Assembly: GCA_963678675.1 (NCBI GenBank)
Contig: OY783194.1
Coordinates: 22,980,278 to 23,044,277 of the forward strand
Reading direction: 5' to 3'
Source of the DNA: Xiphydria camelus
Lineage: Eukaryota; Arthropoda; Insecta; Hymenoptera; Xiphydriidae
DNA: 64,000 nucleotides
Shown: positions 1 to 11,799 of the stretch, one piece after another
Layout: every line of letters begins with the position of its first letter
How positions within the stretch are numbered: the stretch's first letter is position 1
The notes under the pieces: model-generated
What the model was told of the DNA's origin: nothing
Database searches by the model: none
Seen by the model: only the letters and a program-made list of their open reading frames with translations
Position numbers and translations under genes: made by a program

Positions 1-1574
1 ACAGAATTTTCGCAGACTGCTTTCTCTTGCTTGTTCCCGCGGGATTGCACGGAATAGGTGCGATTTCATGTAGAAATTTGGAAGGTGTTTCCTGAATTTC
101 CTCTTCTACAGCTGCATCACCTGTTTGGACAAATGTGGATGTGGAAGCAGTTTCCTCTCCTATAGCTATATTATCTTTTTGGATAGATGTTGATGTGGAA
201 ATCAAGGCACTTGTTTCTGAATCAATAGCCAATGAAGAACCAGATTCATCAAATAGAAAAACAGGTAGTTTTCATCATTTTCAAGGAAGTCATCTGATGG
301 AATTGCCTCTTGCACTTCTGAAAATGGTTGCTCAAGTTCGGAATCCTTTAAAGCGTTGTCAAAAATATGAACGAAGTAGTCAGGAACTGCATCGGCATTA
401 AAGGGAAAAATGCCTGTTGCCGAAAATCCGGATGTTGCATTTTGAATTGTAGCAGCCTTTGTCCAAGCAGCTCCTATTAGTTTCCCTATTGCTTTTCTGT
501 CGATGACTTTCGTTTTGTTAACGAACATGAAATTGTCTGCCTCCTTTTTTGAAAAAAGACTTCAGCGGTTTGAAAAATGATCTGTCAAGCGGTTGAAGGG
601 CTTGCGTCGTATGGCTTGGTAAGCACATCAATATGACGTTGTTTTTTCCTGCATACTCTAACATCTCAATGTTACAACAATGGGAGCTATGACCATCTAG
701 GACTAAAACAACGGGGCCTTCTGGCTTTCTGGGCACAAACATTTCTCTCAACCACTTCATAAGCAGTTCAGCATTAATGAAAGAAGACTGTCTATTGAAA
801 TATAGATCTGTGACCCTGCGCTGGCATACCCTGAAGTAAGGCTGGATTGTTTCGAACGCCTTTAAAAATTAACACGGGTGGTAGAAACATTCCTTCTTCG
901 TTAGTGCAGGCAATAAGCGAAACATTTTCACCTCTTTCTTTCCCAGTTAAAACGTGAACACATTTACTGCCTTTTTGTGCAATTACCTTATCTGGTTTAT
1001 TATTGCATTGTATTCCAGTTTCATCCATATTAAAGATACACCTGGGTTTATCCACTAAATCATACTTTTCCAAAGTAGTTTTTAAAAGTTCATAGAATTT
1101 ATTTACGTCACTTCTGTTTAAGCCCTGTCCTCTAGCCAGTGAAAGCCCTTCACTTTTTCTTATGGACAAATTTGGATGTCTTTCCATAAAGGAATAGGAC
1201 CAGTTTTTCCCAGCCAAGTTTCTCTCACGCGCAAATTTATTATGCACGTTTAACTTCTTAGCAAAATTAAATGCTATTTGTCGTACCATCAGGGAGGTTG
1301 GAGCGAACCCTCTTGCCTGAAGACGAAGGATGTGTGTTTCTAGGCGGTTTTCGTTTGCTTCTCCTAAAGCACACGGTTTACCAAGCGTTAATTTTGTTAA
1401 CACATTTGTTTCTAAACGCCTCCATAACGTGCGGGACGAAATTTTGTAAATTTTACACGCTTCGTTTATTCCAATCTCTTTCGCTTTTATTCTGCGGATC
1501 GCCTGCTGTAGGTCGTCTTCAGACCACTGACATCGAGGTTTGATGTTTGGCTTCCGGCGGTACTTTCGGGGCAT
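1..1574 (-). pseudogene. pogo/Tigger-like (DDE_1) transposase, broken; runs off the window edge
   Basis: Cut-and-paste transposase remnant. From an ATG at 1574 the protein starts with a basic stretch and a pipsqueak/CENP-B type helix-turn-helix (about residues 15-60), then the DDE_1 core. The first catalytic Asp is in NMDETGI near 1027, the second in LVLDGHSSH near 697 and the third in LQPLDRSFF near 590. The frame is lost near 795, in an A-run near 550 and near 270. After each break the neighbouring frame continues with family-like sequence (SGFSATGIFPFN near 410, then a Ser/Thr/Glu-rich tail to base 1). The 3' end of the element lies outside the window. The call is firm on the three motifs; the gene is not functional as it stands. 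Confidence 0.85.
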
Positions 1575-1598
1575 TTCTAAAACGCGAAGTATTTCCAT

Positions 1599-2056
1599 GA
1601 GAAGTTAATTACACTGAACATATTCGCTCAAAAATGGGGCATATATCCCGATGCAAAGTGGGGCATAAATCCCATTTCAGATATTTCGCAGGGATATATG
1701 CCCCACCTGAATTTTACGGCTCTCGTGTTGTTTTGATACATAACCTCGCACGAGAGCTTACTAGAAACTATATAAAAACCGCCTAAACATCAAACTTCGC
1801 AAAAGAATCGGTTCATTTTATCGGTATACAAATTTCCCGGGTGACGTGTGTGCCACAAATTAACAACAGCCATACCTGATTTTTATTTCTCGGCAGAGCT
1901 CACAGATGAGTTTGGCGGCTGCTCCCTGCGATCGCCGGCGACCTTTATACACCAAAAGGAACTAAATGGAGCAGTATTAGCGCCCTCTGGTCTGTCATTT
2001 CAGAGATTTACCGGTGGGGCATATATCCCACTGGGGCATATATCCCTACTTTACCC
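1599..2056. repeat. Terminal region of the first pogo-like element with repeated TIR-core motif
   Basis: Non-coding 5' side of the transposase pseudogene. The motif TGGGGCATATATCCC, or a one-base variant, occurs five times: 1635-1649, 1659-1673, 1691-1705 (inverted), 2015-2029 and 2032-2046. The last copy is followed by CTACTTTACCC and then TA at 2057-2058, taken as the element end and half of a TA target duplication. The other terminus is outside the window, so the TIR cannot be confirmed. Confidence 0.6.
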
Positions 2057-2520
2057 TATTTATCGAATAATAACCTTAAATGTCCGTCACTAGGGGAGCT
2101 CCTCATATATATATATTTGGAGGAAATAGAATTATAATATTCACACTTTTCATGACCATGAAAGATCAAACTTCGCTCTTTTGAAGAAAGAACGAGATTG
2201 GGGATGCGAATGATATGTAGAATCGGATAATATGGATTTGCTGGATTGTGTCGAGGACTACTTATATGATTTTTTGTGTTGATAATTTGCAGAACAATAA
2301 ATAGAACACTTTGACGTTAATAGAAATATTATTTTATTTTCTGACACTATATACAACAACAGATGCGACCATTTCAATCAATTTAAATTTTCAATAGATT
2401 ATTGATTACAATTTTCTCAACTTATAGTAATTTCATACCACCTTTAGATTGATAATAATAAATGATATACAGTGTGTACCCCTATTTGAGGAAGTCGACA
2501 TGGTGGTCAACTTAAATAGG

Positions 2521-2922
2521 CTGTAATGATTGGTTCTAACGACTTATCAGTACCCGGCAATCGTTTCAGTAATAAACAATCCCTAAGCTCTGAACGCCAG
2601 GCACACGTAAACACGTGGCCACGCGAGAAATCTCAAACATCGGTTAGGGTTGTTACGTTCCGAAATTAGTGTACCAACAACAATCACGAAAAAATCAGAC
2701 GTGTAATAATAGTCGCCAGAAAGCAGAATATTTTAATGTTAAGGATCCATATATTTACCTAATAATCTTGCATCATTTCAACAATCAAAGTGCTACGATG
2801 CTCAGTTTTTTCCGGACGCGACCCACGCCATGTTGTTACGACTGCTGGAAGAACAGGGTTGAGAGATTTTTTACAGAAACGATTGCCGGATACTGTTAAA
2901 TCGTTAGAACCAATCATTGCAG
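2521..2922. repeat. Fold-back element of about 400 bp
   Basis: The first about 47 bases (2521-2567, starting CTGTAATGATTGGTTCTAAC) are repeated in inverted orientation at 2876-2922 with about six mismatches. Nothing between the arms looks coding. No clear target duplication was seen, so the exact limits are provisional. The flanks 2060-2520 and 2923-3120 are AT-rich with nothing recognisable. Confidence 0.5.
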
Positions 2923-3217
2923 CATCCTCAAGTCGATGCGTACCAATAGCGTACGGTTTAGAATGTACTACGGGATATCGTCTGTGTCAAGCTTCCTCGA
3001 ATACAGATTGTATCACGAAATTCCCGAAATTTCATTTTTTACCATAAATGTGGGATCAACATCATGGAGAACAGGAGGTGTTGACGGTATGCACGTATAT
3101 TTTAACTAAAACAATATTTACATGGCTCGGTTGCCCGCGCACGTCACTCCGAATCTCCAAAACCGCACTCTGCACACTCTCTTCACTCTGCCAACTCTCC
3201 TAACTCTGTGTACTCTA

Positions 3218-4799
3218 AAGGTACGTACAAACCGGGCAACAAAGTGTTGGCAACATGTTGGCAACACGTCGATATCGGTGTTGGCAACATGTTGGCAACT
3301 CGTCGGTGGATACTCGTCGACAGCGTAGCAGTACAGACCAGCCAATAAATGTTGGCAACACGTTCATCCCCACGTGTCTCCCGTCGACTAGCAACAGCGG
3401 GGGGTATGACATCAAAGAGAATGGTCGCCTGTTGCTGGTATCCGTGTTTCCCATTTCAAATGGGAAAAGTTGACAACATCCTCGCAACATCCACGCAAAA
3501 GGGACGGAATTTCAGAAAGTCGATTCATACCTCTTTTAATACTTTTAATAGCACATCGATTATAAATAACTCTCCGCGACTATAATATAATTTTTATTGG
3601 ATTCCTCGTCTGCTCAGCTACTCCCGCCGTCGCCGCCGCTACGCAAATTTCTTGACAGGATCGTCGCCGCGGCGACGGTAAATTTTCCGACCCACGCACG
3701 AAAGTGGTTAATCGCGTCATCGGCACGGTATGTCAAAATACTGACTGGATCAAATCCTTTCCTTCTCCTTTTTTATTATTATATATTATTATATAAAATA
3801 GTTTTTTAATAAATGCGTGGATAAAACCATGTCGCCGAAAACCCCGGCGACCTTGGGACCCGATGCGCGGAGCCAGGTACTTACCCCCCGGGGGTTGGGG
3901 AGCAAAGCTAGTACATACAAATAAATATACTACCGCCCACTTGACACGGCCCGGCAGGGACCACATGTGGCAGGGACCGTCGCGGACGGGGTTCAACGCT
4001 TCCGATCCTTTCCGTCAAACGACGGGACAGTCATAAAGACTAGAGTGTGTTTTCCGTCGCACACCCTTTCCGGAAAAGGTTAATTAACGGACGAATCGAA
4101 ATAAGCCGTTTCCCGCAATATCTATTCTAATAAACAATGTTCCGTCTTTGCGCGACGGACTACGCGCCAAATTAATCTTGCGTGGTGGGTTTAGGATAAA
4201 TAAAATTATACCAATTGGTAAGGGAAAACAAACAATGCATTAACTTTATTTGCGAACTGTTCCGGTCGCTCGCAAGTTTTCAAACTAACTGGTCGCTCTT
4301 CGACCCTGTGGTAATGAGGAACTTTCCCGGATCTAATTTATGGCTTTAACGGCCCGAGGAGTGTCGAATTTCTCCCTCACGCCGGTCTACGGACGAAATG
4401 CGAAGAGCATTTGAGCGAATATACGACAGACAATTTATTAATAATTTATTAATCCATAGTGGTCACACGGAGTCCAGTGGACCCCATGCTAATAAAATAT
4501 ACATTTTTCTCATGAAAACAGTTTTTTCACTTTATTTTATACGTTCAAAACCGACCTATTTGATTGTACGAGTTTCATGAAAATTAATATCTTGAAACTG
4601 TAAAATAAATATACCTTTATCAAAGCTCGTTGTAATACTGTATCCAGATACGAGTTGATGTTGGCAACATCTATGTTGCCAACTTGTTCCGCCTGTTGCC
4701 AACCTGTTGCCAACGTGTTGCCAACATGTTGCCAACATGTTACCAACATATGTTGCCAACATGTTGCCAACACTTTGTTGGCCGGTTTGTACGTACCTT
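3218..4799. mobile_element. Non-autonomous DNA element with GTTGGCAAC-rich inverted ends, copy 1
   Basis: The left end reads AAGGTACGTACAAACCGG and runs into tandem GTTGGCAACAT units (3218-3355). The right end (4655-4799) is the inverted counterpart, ending CCGGTTTGTACGTACCTT. The repeated unit GTTGGCAACATGTTGCCAAC is a near-perfect palindrome. No transposase or RT is present; the small ORFs are translations of the repeats. Positions 3666-4799 are repeated almost identically at 62851-63974. No convincing target duplication is visible, so the superfamily is unassigned. The flanks on both sides are pyrimidine-rich. Confidence 0.65.
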
Positions 4800-5609
4800 A
4801 AGACCCATCTCTGCTCCTATCCTTCCCTTATATCTCCTCACCCCCTCTCTATTCCCATCTACCCTTCTGCGTCTATCCCTCCTCCTCCTCAGGCCCTTCG
4901 CCTTTCCAGAACTCGCCGGCCGTTATTCGAGTCCCTCGCCTTCCTGGAACTGGATCCTACATAAATACGCGAACAGCGGTTATTTTTACCACTCGTAATT
5001 GAAAGTCTGCATGAAAAGCATTCATTTTATTTTGTTTCACAAATCATACCCAAGTAGGATTTTTTATTACGATAGGGCCTTCCGGTTTTGGCCATCTGCT
5101 ATTCGTCCTTCTTAGGTCCTATTAATATAAATTATAGATATAAACTACAAATTATAAAATGCACCTTTCGCATTAGACCTCCCATAAATTTAATATATTT
5201 TTAATCCGTCACATGTCCATTTTCTTGCATCCTTTCATGCTTCATGCTTTTCTCCCTCTGTCAGTCATACATTCTTTTATTTTCCTCTTCCTCCTTCTCT
5301 CTTGTTCTTGCTATTTTCTCAAATTCTTTTACAAAATTACAGATATTTGGTATAATGTTTGCTCTTAACAGATCCAGTCACTAATATTCTAATGTCTTTC
5401 CCATTATACGTCTCCACTCGCTCACAAGTAATTCTTAATTTCTTTTCCTGAATTCCATACACTTCTTTTACACATGCTCTAAAGATTCATCCGAGAATAT
5501 AGGTAACCATCTATTACTTGCGTCTTGAAGAATAGCGATACATTTAATATTATTTTTTAATAACTACTTAATTATTGGAAACAAATTCTTATGCACAATA
5601 CCACAGGTA

Positions 5610-5816
5610 CACCTGTGCTCACGGATTCCTTCGCTGGTGACTTTTTTTAAATGTTATTTTTAAACGTACTAACCAATGGTTAATCAATCCTCATGCTTTC
5701 ATTAACGAGAGTAGATGCCACTAATGATGGCATGAGAATTAATTGTTCATTGGCTAGTACGTTTAAAAATAACATTTAAAAAAAGTCACCAGCGACAGAA
5801 TCCGTGAGCACGAGTG
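5610..5816. mobile_element. MITE, 207 bp, TA-flanked
   Basis: Inverted repeats of about 65 bp (starting CACCTGTGCTCACGGATTCC on the left) make almost the whole element a hairpin with a central loop around 5690-5745. TA at 5608-5609 and 5817-5818 is the likely target duplication, which fits a Tc1/mariner or pogo-type MITE. The flanks 4800-5609 and 5817-6290 are AT-rich with a pyrimidine tract at 4800-4900 and no gene recognised. Confidence 0.75.
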
Positions 5817-6550
5817 TACGTGTAGTCGACGAGCGACCCTATTTACTTTCTCGGGAATGCCCCTTTTTCATTGCATATTTTTAATGCTGGGATTATGCTA
5901 TTTCCGGCAAAGTATAATTAATTCTTTCCGTATTCAATTGCTTTTAAGTTGAGACTAAGTTATTCCCAAATTAAGGTATCGTTCCGTTACTTTTTTTTGC
6001 ACACCCTATATAAACCAGTAGGAAAGAATTGCGTCTAATTAATAATAATTACGGGGCTTCAAAAATTTACGGCGTCGCCTTCTGAGCAGCCAGCCGTTCG
6101 TACTACCCGTATAGCGGCAGCAGAACGATCGGGTCAACAACCACGTCACACCTACACTCGACGGAAACACTCTTCCACGCTTGAGTTGAATACTTGTCGC
6201 GCAGCTCGACGGTCCCATACGAAACCGTCCATAAGAATACACGCTGCACTTTTGATCACTATTCCGACCTTATCCTTTGTTGCTTTGGGTAGAGGAAAGA
6301 GGAAAGTGCCCTAATATGAGGATAGTTCATAATATGGGGTAGTTAACTTTTGAGCAAGTATTAGTTCTGACATCTATTTTGTACATTGCGTACTAACCAC
6401 CAAATTGCCAGAAAGCGCACATTTTCTTTTTGGAGCAAACATGTATTCTGTTTTGACGTTTGAGGTTATAACAATTTTGTGTTGCAAGGAAAGTTTTTTA
6501 GTCGTGTTGCATTTTGGACTTAAAGGTGAGTTTTTAAAGTATAATATTAA

Positions 6551-6555
6551 CACGT

Positions 6556-6595
<40 letters not shown>

Positions 6596-7002
6596 GGAGA
6601 GAGACACAGAGCCGTCTCGGTCTATATGACCGAGAATTTTACTTTTGCACATAATTTAGTAAAGACTTTTTGAACATAATTTAGTAAAGAATAGGAATTT
6701 TGAAAAAATGTAGTCGTTACTACACTTATAAAAGTCTGTCTGCGCACTGTCGCCTGGAGGGAACATTTTTGACCCATTTGGCACGTGTATAATAGTAATA
6801 AAAAATTTAATTTATTGCTTTATTGTCTAATGCGTATTAAAATGTATACCCTTTTCTTCCTAATTATGGCTTTGTACTATTGAAAAATTGTAAGATGTAG
6901 GTACGTCAAAAACGAGTTTATTTAATCGTAAAAGCGTGGGTCGTATACGCCCCACGCGGCCTGAACGGAAAGTCTTTAAAAATCGGTCCGGCAGTGAACG
7001 TG
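6551..7002. mobile_element. piggyBac-type MITE flanked by TTAA
   Basis: TTAA at 6547-6550 and 7003-7006 bracket a 452-bp segment whose ends are inverted copies of CACGTTCAC. TTAA is the strict target of piggyBac elements. The left part contains a (CA)n tract. There is no coding capacity. Confidence 0.65.
6565..6592. repeat. (CA)n microsatellite
   Basis: About fourteen uninterrupted CA units inside the TTAA-flanked MITE, followed by a GA-rich stretch to about 6610. Confidence 0.95.
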
Positions 7003-7139
7003 TTAATAATATCATTCTATATAAAATTTTGCGTAGTTTATGAAAATGGTTTCGTTTTTTAAAGGAACACCACATTTTTTTGTAAAAAGTCGCCCCTCCT
7101 AAAAATCTAATTTGCTCGTAATATGGGGTACCTATCAAA

Positions 7140-7295
7140 TCTGTATTCCCCGAAGATGTCAGAGGCGGAAAATGGGTGATGTGTCAAGGCTGCTTCAAAT
7201 GGGCTCACGTTGAATGTGCTGGTTGTGTAAAAAGCCGGTATGTTTGTGACTTTTGCGCTAGTAAATGGATTTGTTTTGTGTTCTTAAATAAGTAA
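7140..7295 (+). pseudogene. PHD-like zinc finger remnant of a transposase C-terminus
   Basis: An open frame ending at TAA 7293-7295 reads GGKWVMCQGCFKWAHVECAG, then VKSRYVCDFC. The C-x2-C, H-x2-C and C-x2-C spacing is that of the second half of a PHD finger. Some insect pogo/jerky-type transposases end in such a finger, and this fragment lies inside a TIR element of that type. No transposase core remains upstream, so it is a relic. The assignment to a transposase is inference. Confidence 0.5.
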
Positions 7296-7879
7296 ATTTT
7301 TGGTTCATAAGACAAAAATCGTTTGTGTTAGATGTACTTTTTATATTTCATTTCCATAAATAAATAGTTTTTGTGCAAAAAACCCAAAATAATTTTAGTT
7401 ATTTTCAAATTTTACATGTTAATATAGTGTACCTCATATTAGGATAACATATGCCTCTAATATGGGGTAGTGAAACTTTTTTTCAATGCTGCATATTTTC
7501 TTCTGCATTTAAAAAAAAACCTGTTTCTTCTTATTAAATGCTTAAAGAGTGTTCAAGGAATCGCAAAATGTATAAATAGTGTTTATAAAGTTCACTACGT
7601 TTCTTTATTGTAGTGTTTTTAAAAAAAGTACTCCATATTAGGAGACTTTTCTCTAATATTCTACCGTGAAATGTACGCGTGAAAGATCATTTTGAAAAAC
7701 TGAAATTGAAAATATTAAGATACTCTGTAGAGTTCCGCGCTAAATTAATTTTCGCAAAGCTCTCGAGGTAATATGCGGTATAATTCGATATTGTGTTAAT
7801 TTAGACGTTAAAATATAAAATTTTGGAAATTTTTTACAGTTTCTCTTTAACTTTTAAACGGCTGATTATAGGGATATGA

Positions 7880-8505
7880 GGATAGTCTCTGAAAAACGCC
7901 GACATCGATTTGCCCATAACTTCTCAAATTCGCGTATTTCGGAGAAAGTCATAGGAGAAGATCTTCAGAACTATTGGGGAGCAACCCAGAACTCTGCTTC
8001 GTTTGGTCCAGAACTCAATTTTTTTGCCCGGTGGGACTTAGTCTCTGAAAAATGCCGACATCGATTTGCTTATAATTTTAGTGTGTCTCAGAAAAACCCA
8101 TCGAAGGAGATCTTTAGAAGTATCGGGGAGCAATCTAAGAATATATTTAATGCAACTAGGATTGTTCTTTATCATACATCATGAACAAAGCATTTTAAAC
8201 GGTTTATTTTAACATGAGCACTACTCATTCCTGATTCTGAGAACCGTTACCCCTTCCACGAGCTCATCACGTGGTATAGTGACGGAGCTCGGCTCTGAAA
8301 ACCGTTACCCCTTCTACGAGCTCATCACCTATGACTTTCTCCGAAATACGCGAATTAGAGAAGTTATAGGCAAATCGATGTCGGCGTTTTTCAGAGACTA
8401 AGTCCCACCGGGCAAAAAAATTGAAAGTTCTGGTCAAACGAAGCAGAGTTCTGGGTTGCTCCCCAATAGTTCCGAAGATCTTCTCCTATGAGTTTTTTTT
8501 CGAGA
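7880..8505. repeat. Complex fold-back with internal direct repeats
   Basis: A block at about 7885-8075 returns inverted at about 8330-8500 with few mismatches. Shared landmarks are the CGCCGACATCGATTTGCC segment and the TTGGGGAGCAACCCAGAACT segment. Inside the left arm the GACATCGATTTGC block occurs twice (about 7900 and 8060). In the centre, AACCGTTACCCCTTC..ACGAGCTCATCAC is repeated in tandem (8237 and 8300). No protein is recognisable; the single ORF at 7876-8184 is a reading of the repeat. Confidence 0.6.
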
Positions 8506-8659
8506 AATGCGTAGTAGTGAAGTTATGATGAAGAATTAGTTTCCAGTACAGAAACTTCATATTAATGATAAAGATCTTAAATGACGGAATTTGACAACGA
8601 GACTTATTGAGAACGGTAGAACTATTCACAAACTACTCAGAACTATCGAAAAATTTTGA

Positions 8660-8965
8660 CTTATTCAAAAATGGGGTGCTGGTGCAATTTTTCAAGTATA
8701 AGAAAACGTCGTTTTTTTTTAGAACTGTTTATAAAAATTATAGAGAACTGTAGAACTATTGTAGAACTATCAGTAAATGAAAGAAAAAATCCATTTTTTC
8801 CAAAATGGGGTGCTACGTGCAGTTAGCACCCCATTTTTTCAAATCCGATTTTCTCGTACTATTTCATCAGAACTATTTTTAAATTATATCATGAACTGTA
8901 GAACTCTTTTGTAGGAACTCAGAACTCTTATCGTTTTTCTTAAATTTTCAAAATGGGGTGCTAAC
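8660..8965. repeat. Cluster of AAAATGGGGTGCTA motifs
   Basis: The motif occurs at 8667-8680, 8802-8815, 8824-8837 (inverted) and 8949-8963 within AT-rich sequence also rich in GAACTAT words. The layout resembles the repeated TIR cores of the pogo-like elements nearby, but no TIR pair or transposase was found. The stretch 9066-9660 is less AT-rich and holds overlapping ORFs on both strands that match nothing known to me. 9660-10350 holds nothing recognisable. Confidence 0.4.
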
Positions 8966-10350
8966 TTCACGTACTCAACTTTTGTCTAAACTGTTTTTCA
9001 ATAGGTCACGTATTTTTCAAAATATTAGCGAAGAACCGATTTTTCAACATTAAATAAATTTTTTACAGCCATCCCCGGGGGGTGATAACATGTTCCCTCT
9101 ATTAATAACACCGAAACATAACTTTTCCCAAGTTTTCACCACGTTATGTCATTTTTCGATTTAAACGGAAATTTGACTGGACTAAAATGTTTCTTCGAGC
9201 TGGTCGAGGTCTCAAAAGAGAGGGTGAAAAAAAAGGCTAGTCGACCACTCCCTCGATATGGTCTATTGTACACGATTGTGAAGTCGTTAGAACCCGGGCT
9301 GGTATCCGGCAATCTAAATGTGGGCGGGTACAGGGCTCTTCTCTTTCGGGTCTTATTACGCGTGTGTGAGTGCAATACCCTCGCGCGGTGAGCTTCACGG
9401 ATCTTCCAAAGCTGAAGAATCACATACCCCGGTCTCTCGCATGTCGTACATTTCGATATTCCTCGAGATATGGGACGATAAGGATCCATTGGCGAGGATC
9501 TTTACGGTCGTGATAACGTCACGCAATTCGACGAAAGACGTAAAACTGGGAACTAATGAAATTGTCAGAGTTCATCGAAGCGTTCGATTTTTACGGGCGA
9601 AATTGTATGTGTGCGTATACCGTCTTTCCGTTTCGCGATAGAACTCATCATCGTTGCGAACTGTTGATCTAATTTTAATCATGCCGAAGTGCAGGACGAG
9701 ATAGGATGAAGACGTCCGATCCGTTTTTGAACGGATCTGTCGGTGATAAGTGGGCGCTGCGTTTTCGGGAGACGTTTTTGGGGAATGTTTTTTTACTGAT
9801 TTTATAGAAGAAGAGAGAAGGCCTCTACAGCAAATTTTCATTAGTCGGATTAGGTACAGTGCTCTCGATGAAATTTATTAATTATATGATCATAAATATT
9901 TTGATTGAAATTAAATTGTTTTGAAAAAATTTGTGATTGTTTTATTAGGATGTCGGCAATTATTGATTTATATTAATTTGTTTAATCGACTAGGGATAAC
10001 AGTAATATTACTTTAAATATTATATAATAATTGAACCGAAAAAATTAATACTTCGACGCTTCACGTTTTTTCATTTATTAATAATTAAGTACGATATAAT
10101 TAATGTTTTGCTATCTTTTTTAAAAATTATATTCACAGTAAGATATTTGTGATTTAAGGGGCGTATAAAATTGAAGCTGTTTTTTTATATTTTGAATAAA
10201 TGTCATAATAAAAATCAATGTTGATAAATGTTAAATCAAACGTCGTGATCGTACAAATTTATGTAGACTTGCTCCATTTTGTAAACCAATATTTATGTGC
10301 ATAAATAGTAATCCGTGAATTGTACTAGTTTGTTCTCAAATATGTACCTA

Positions 10351-11765
10351 TAGAGGAAAGTCACCAAAGTCGGGCCCCCCTTTACTTTTTGGCATCTAAA
10401 AATTTTAGGAATCAATATATGGAAGTTACAATACCTGTATTGCAAATTATAAACAATTGATTGTACCATACATTCGACACAAGTTTGAGGCAAGACTTGT
10501 TTCTGAGAAATTTGGAAAAAACTTGCAACATGCATTTTTCGGGTTCTGGAAAAATGGCTCCTAAAGTGGGCCCCCTACCTAAATATTCGGAAACGATCGA
10601 AAAGTGAGCGGAAATGAAACATTGTTTTTTTTAATGTTTTTTTTATTTATCGACCTTACCTTCTTTTCCGGAAAGGTGCGGAACCGAGGCATTAACGACC
10701 TATATTCACCGAAATATATCGCTTCGTCGATGACACGATTAATTATAGTCGGGGAGTTAATTATGAGTGATGCTATGAATCAACCTTCCGAATTCCGTCG
10801 CTGGATGCGACGGAACAATGATAATTTAGAGGAATTGAGCATAAAAAACAAGGAGCCCACATAAGGAACAGAAAACACAAGGGGCCTGACTTACGCACAA
10901 TCATTTTTGTTTATTTTGTGGTTACAGTTATTTTTTCGAGCAACCAACCACACCTCCGGGTTCCCTAATCTCCGTAAATGAGAGCGGGGAACATTGGGTG
11001 AGCTCCAACCGGGCGCGTCTCCAGGTGGCGGAATGGAGGATGGCCAGGTGACTGAAGTGGGCCCTGTTTGGGCCCATGGAAGACCCTGGTTAGCGGGTGC
11101 CATACAGTACTCCGGGCGATGTTAAAATCGCCCCAGGGGAGCTAAAGCCCCGCCGCGGACCAGCTCCCCAAGCTAAGGCGTAAGCTATCGTACCGAAAGC
11201 TGGATGGCACTGGGGTTACAGTGCATAGAACGATGCCCTTGGGGAACAAGGCGACACCCCATTGTATTTAGCCTTACCCTCGCATGGCAGGCTCTGCGGG
11301 GGCGGACAGCCTCCCCTCGGAGTTGGGTGCGGAGGGGGGCCCCCCTCTCTGTCTGAGTTGCCACAGAGTGTGTGGCTCGGGCACAATGGTCCACTAGGAC
11401 TGAGTGCCCGGTAAATCCCCAAATTCATTCATTCATTCATTCAACCAACCACTCCTTCAACACCATAAACTGATCAATCAATCCATGCACTTCAAAAATA
11501 CAAATAATTTGAATTACTTACCGGTCAAACTACGTCAACAATAAAACAAATACGAACGCACGAAAAAGTTTCCCACAACGGCAAGAAATTGTTTGAACTG
11601 TCCATTGTTGACCATGAAAGATTAAAACCGATGGTGGAGATATATGTCAGGGCGTATACAAAACTATCACAAGCAGGTGACTTTGTGGGTGTAGAGATCT
11701 ATATATGAAAATAAAGAGAGGGGCCCGCTTAAAGACCGGGGCCCGACTTTGGTGACTTTCCTCTA
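10351..11765. mobile_element. TIR element with TAGAGGAAAGTCACCAAAGT ends
   Basis: The left end TAGAGGAAAGTCACCAAAGT (10351-10370) is mirrored exactly at 11746-11765. TA lies just outside both ends (10349-10350, 11766-11767). The TIR continues into GGGCCC-containing sequence, and GGGCC-rich motifs recur inside each end (around 10568, 10853-10892 and 11720-11742), as in pogo-like elements. No transposase is recognisable. About 570 bp in the middle is a LINE 3' end fragment. Confidence 0.7.
10880..11450 (+). mobile_element. 3' end of a non-LTR retrotransposon with (ATTC)n tail
   Basis: GC-rich segment ending in ATTC tetranucleotide repeats (about 11425-11443), a common form of LINE tail. The last about 90 bases (GTCTGAGTTGCCACAGAGTG through GTGCCCGGTAAAT) are homologous to the reverse complement of 16014-16100, so this is a dispersed family. 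No RT or endonuclease is left. The family assignment is inference from the tail and the repetition. Confidence 0.5.
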
Positions 11766-11799
11766 TACTTATGTTCATCATTCCACAATAATCGCGAAA

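Larger units (their letters stand above)
6292..7661. mobile_element. Degenerate pogo-like element with CTAATATGGGG subterminal repeats
   Basis: The ends are inverted and imperfect: AGAGGAAAGTGCCCTAATAT on the left and the reverse complement of ATATTAGGAGACTTTTCTCT on the right. TA lies immediately outside on both sides (6290-6291, 7662-7663). The core CTAATATGGGG/CTAATATGAGG recurs at 6311, 6329, about 7434 (inverted), 7456 and 7632 (inverted). A PHD-like finger fragment at 7140-7295 is the only coding remnant. A piggyBac-type MITE is nested at 6551-7002. Confidence 0.55.

Noticed and set aside
3118..3490. Several overlapping ORFs on both strands (70-90 codons)
   Set aside because: They are translations of the GTTGGCAAC palindromic repeats in all frames; the same holds at 4537-4998 and 63742-63948.
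3733..3996. 87-codon minus ORF with PPGGKYLAPRIGSQGRR
   Set aside because: Lies inside the non-autonomous element and is repeated in the second copy with frame-altering differences; no domain.
6374..6652. ORFs across the (CA)n tract
   Set aside because: Poly-Cys/Val and poly-His/Thr translation of a microsatellite inside a MITE.
2880..9310. Similar words TCGTTAGAACC and ATCCGGCAATC at 2880-2910 and 9283-9310
   Set aside because: The two words occur in different relative orientation at the two sites, so homology is doubtful.
9136..9641. Four overlapping ORFs of 80-117 codons
   Set aside because: On both strands and in several frames, with no recognisable motif and no splice or start context to choose one; kept only as an unexplained GC-richer stretch.
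10891..11428. Pro/Arg-rich ORFs on the minus strand
   Set aside because: Antisense readings of a LINE 3' untranslated fragment.
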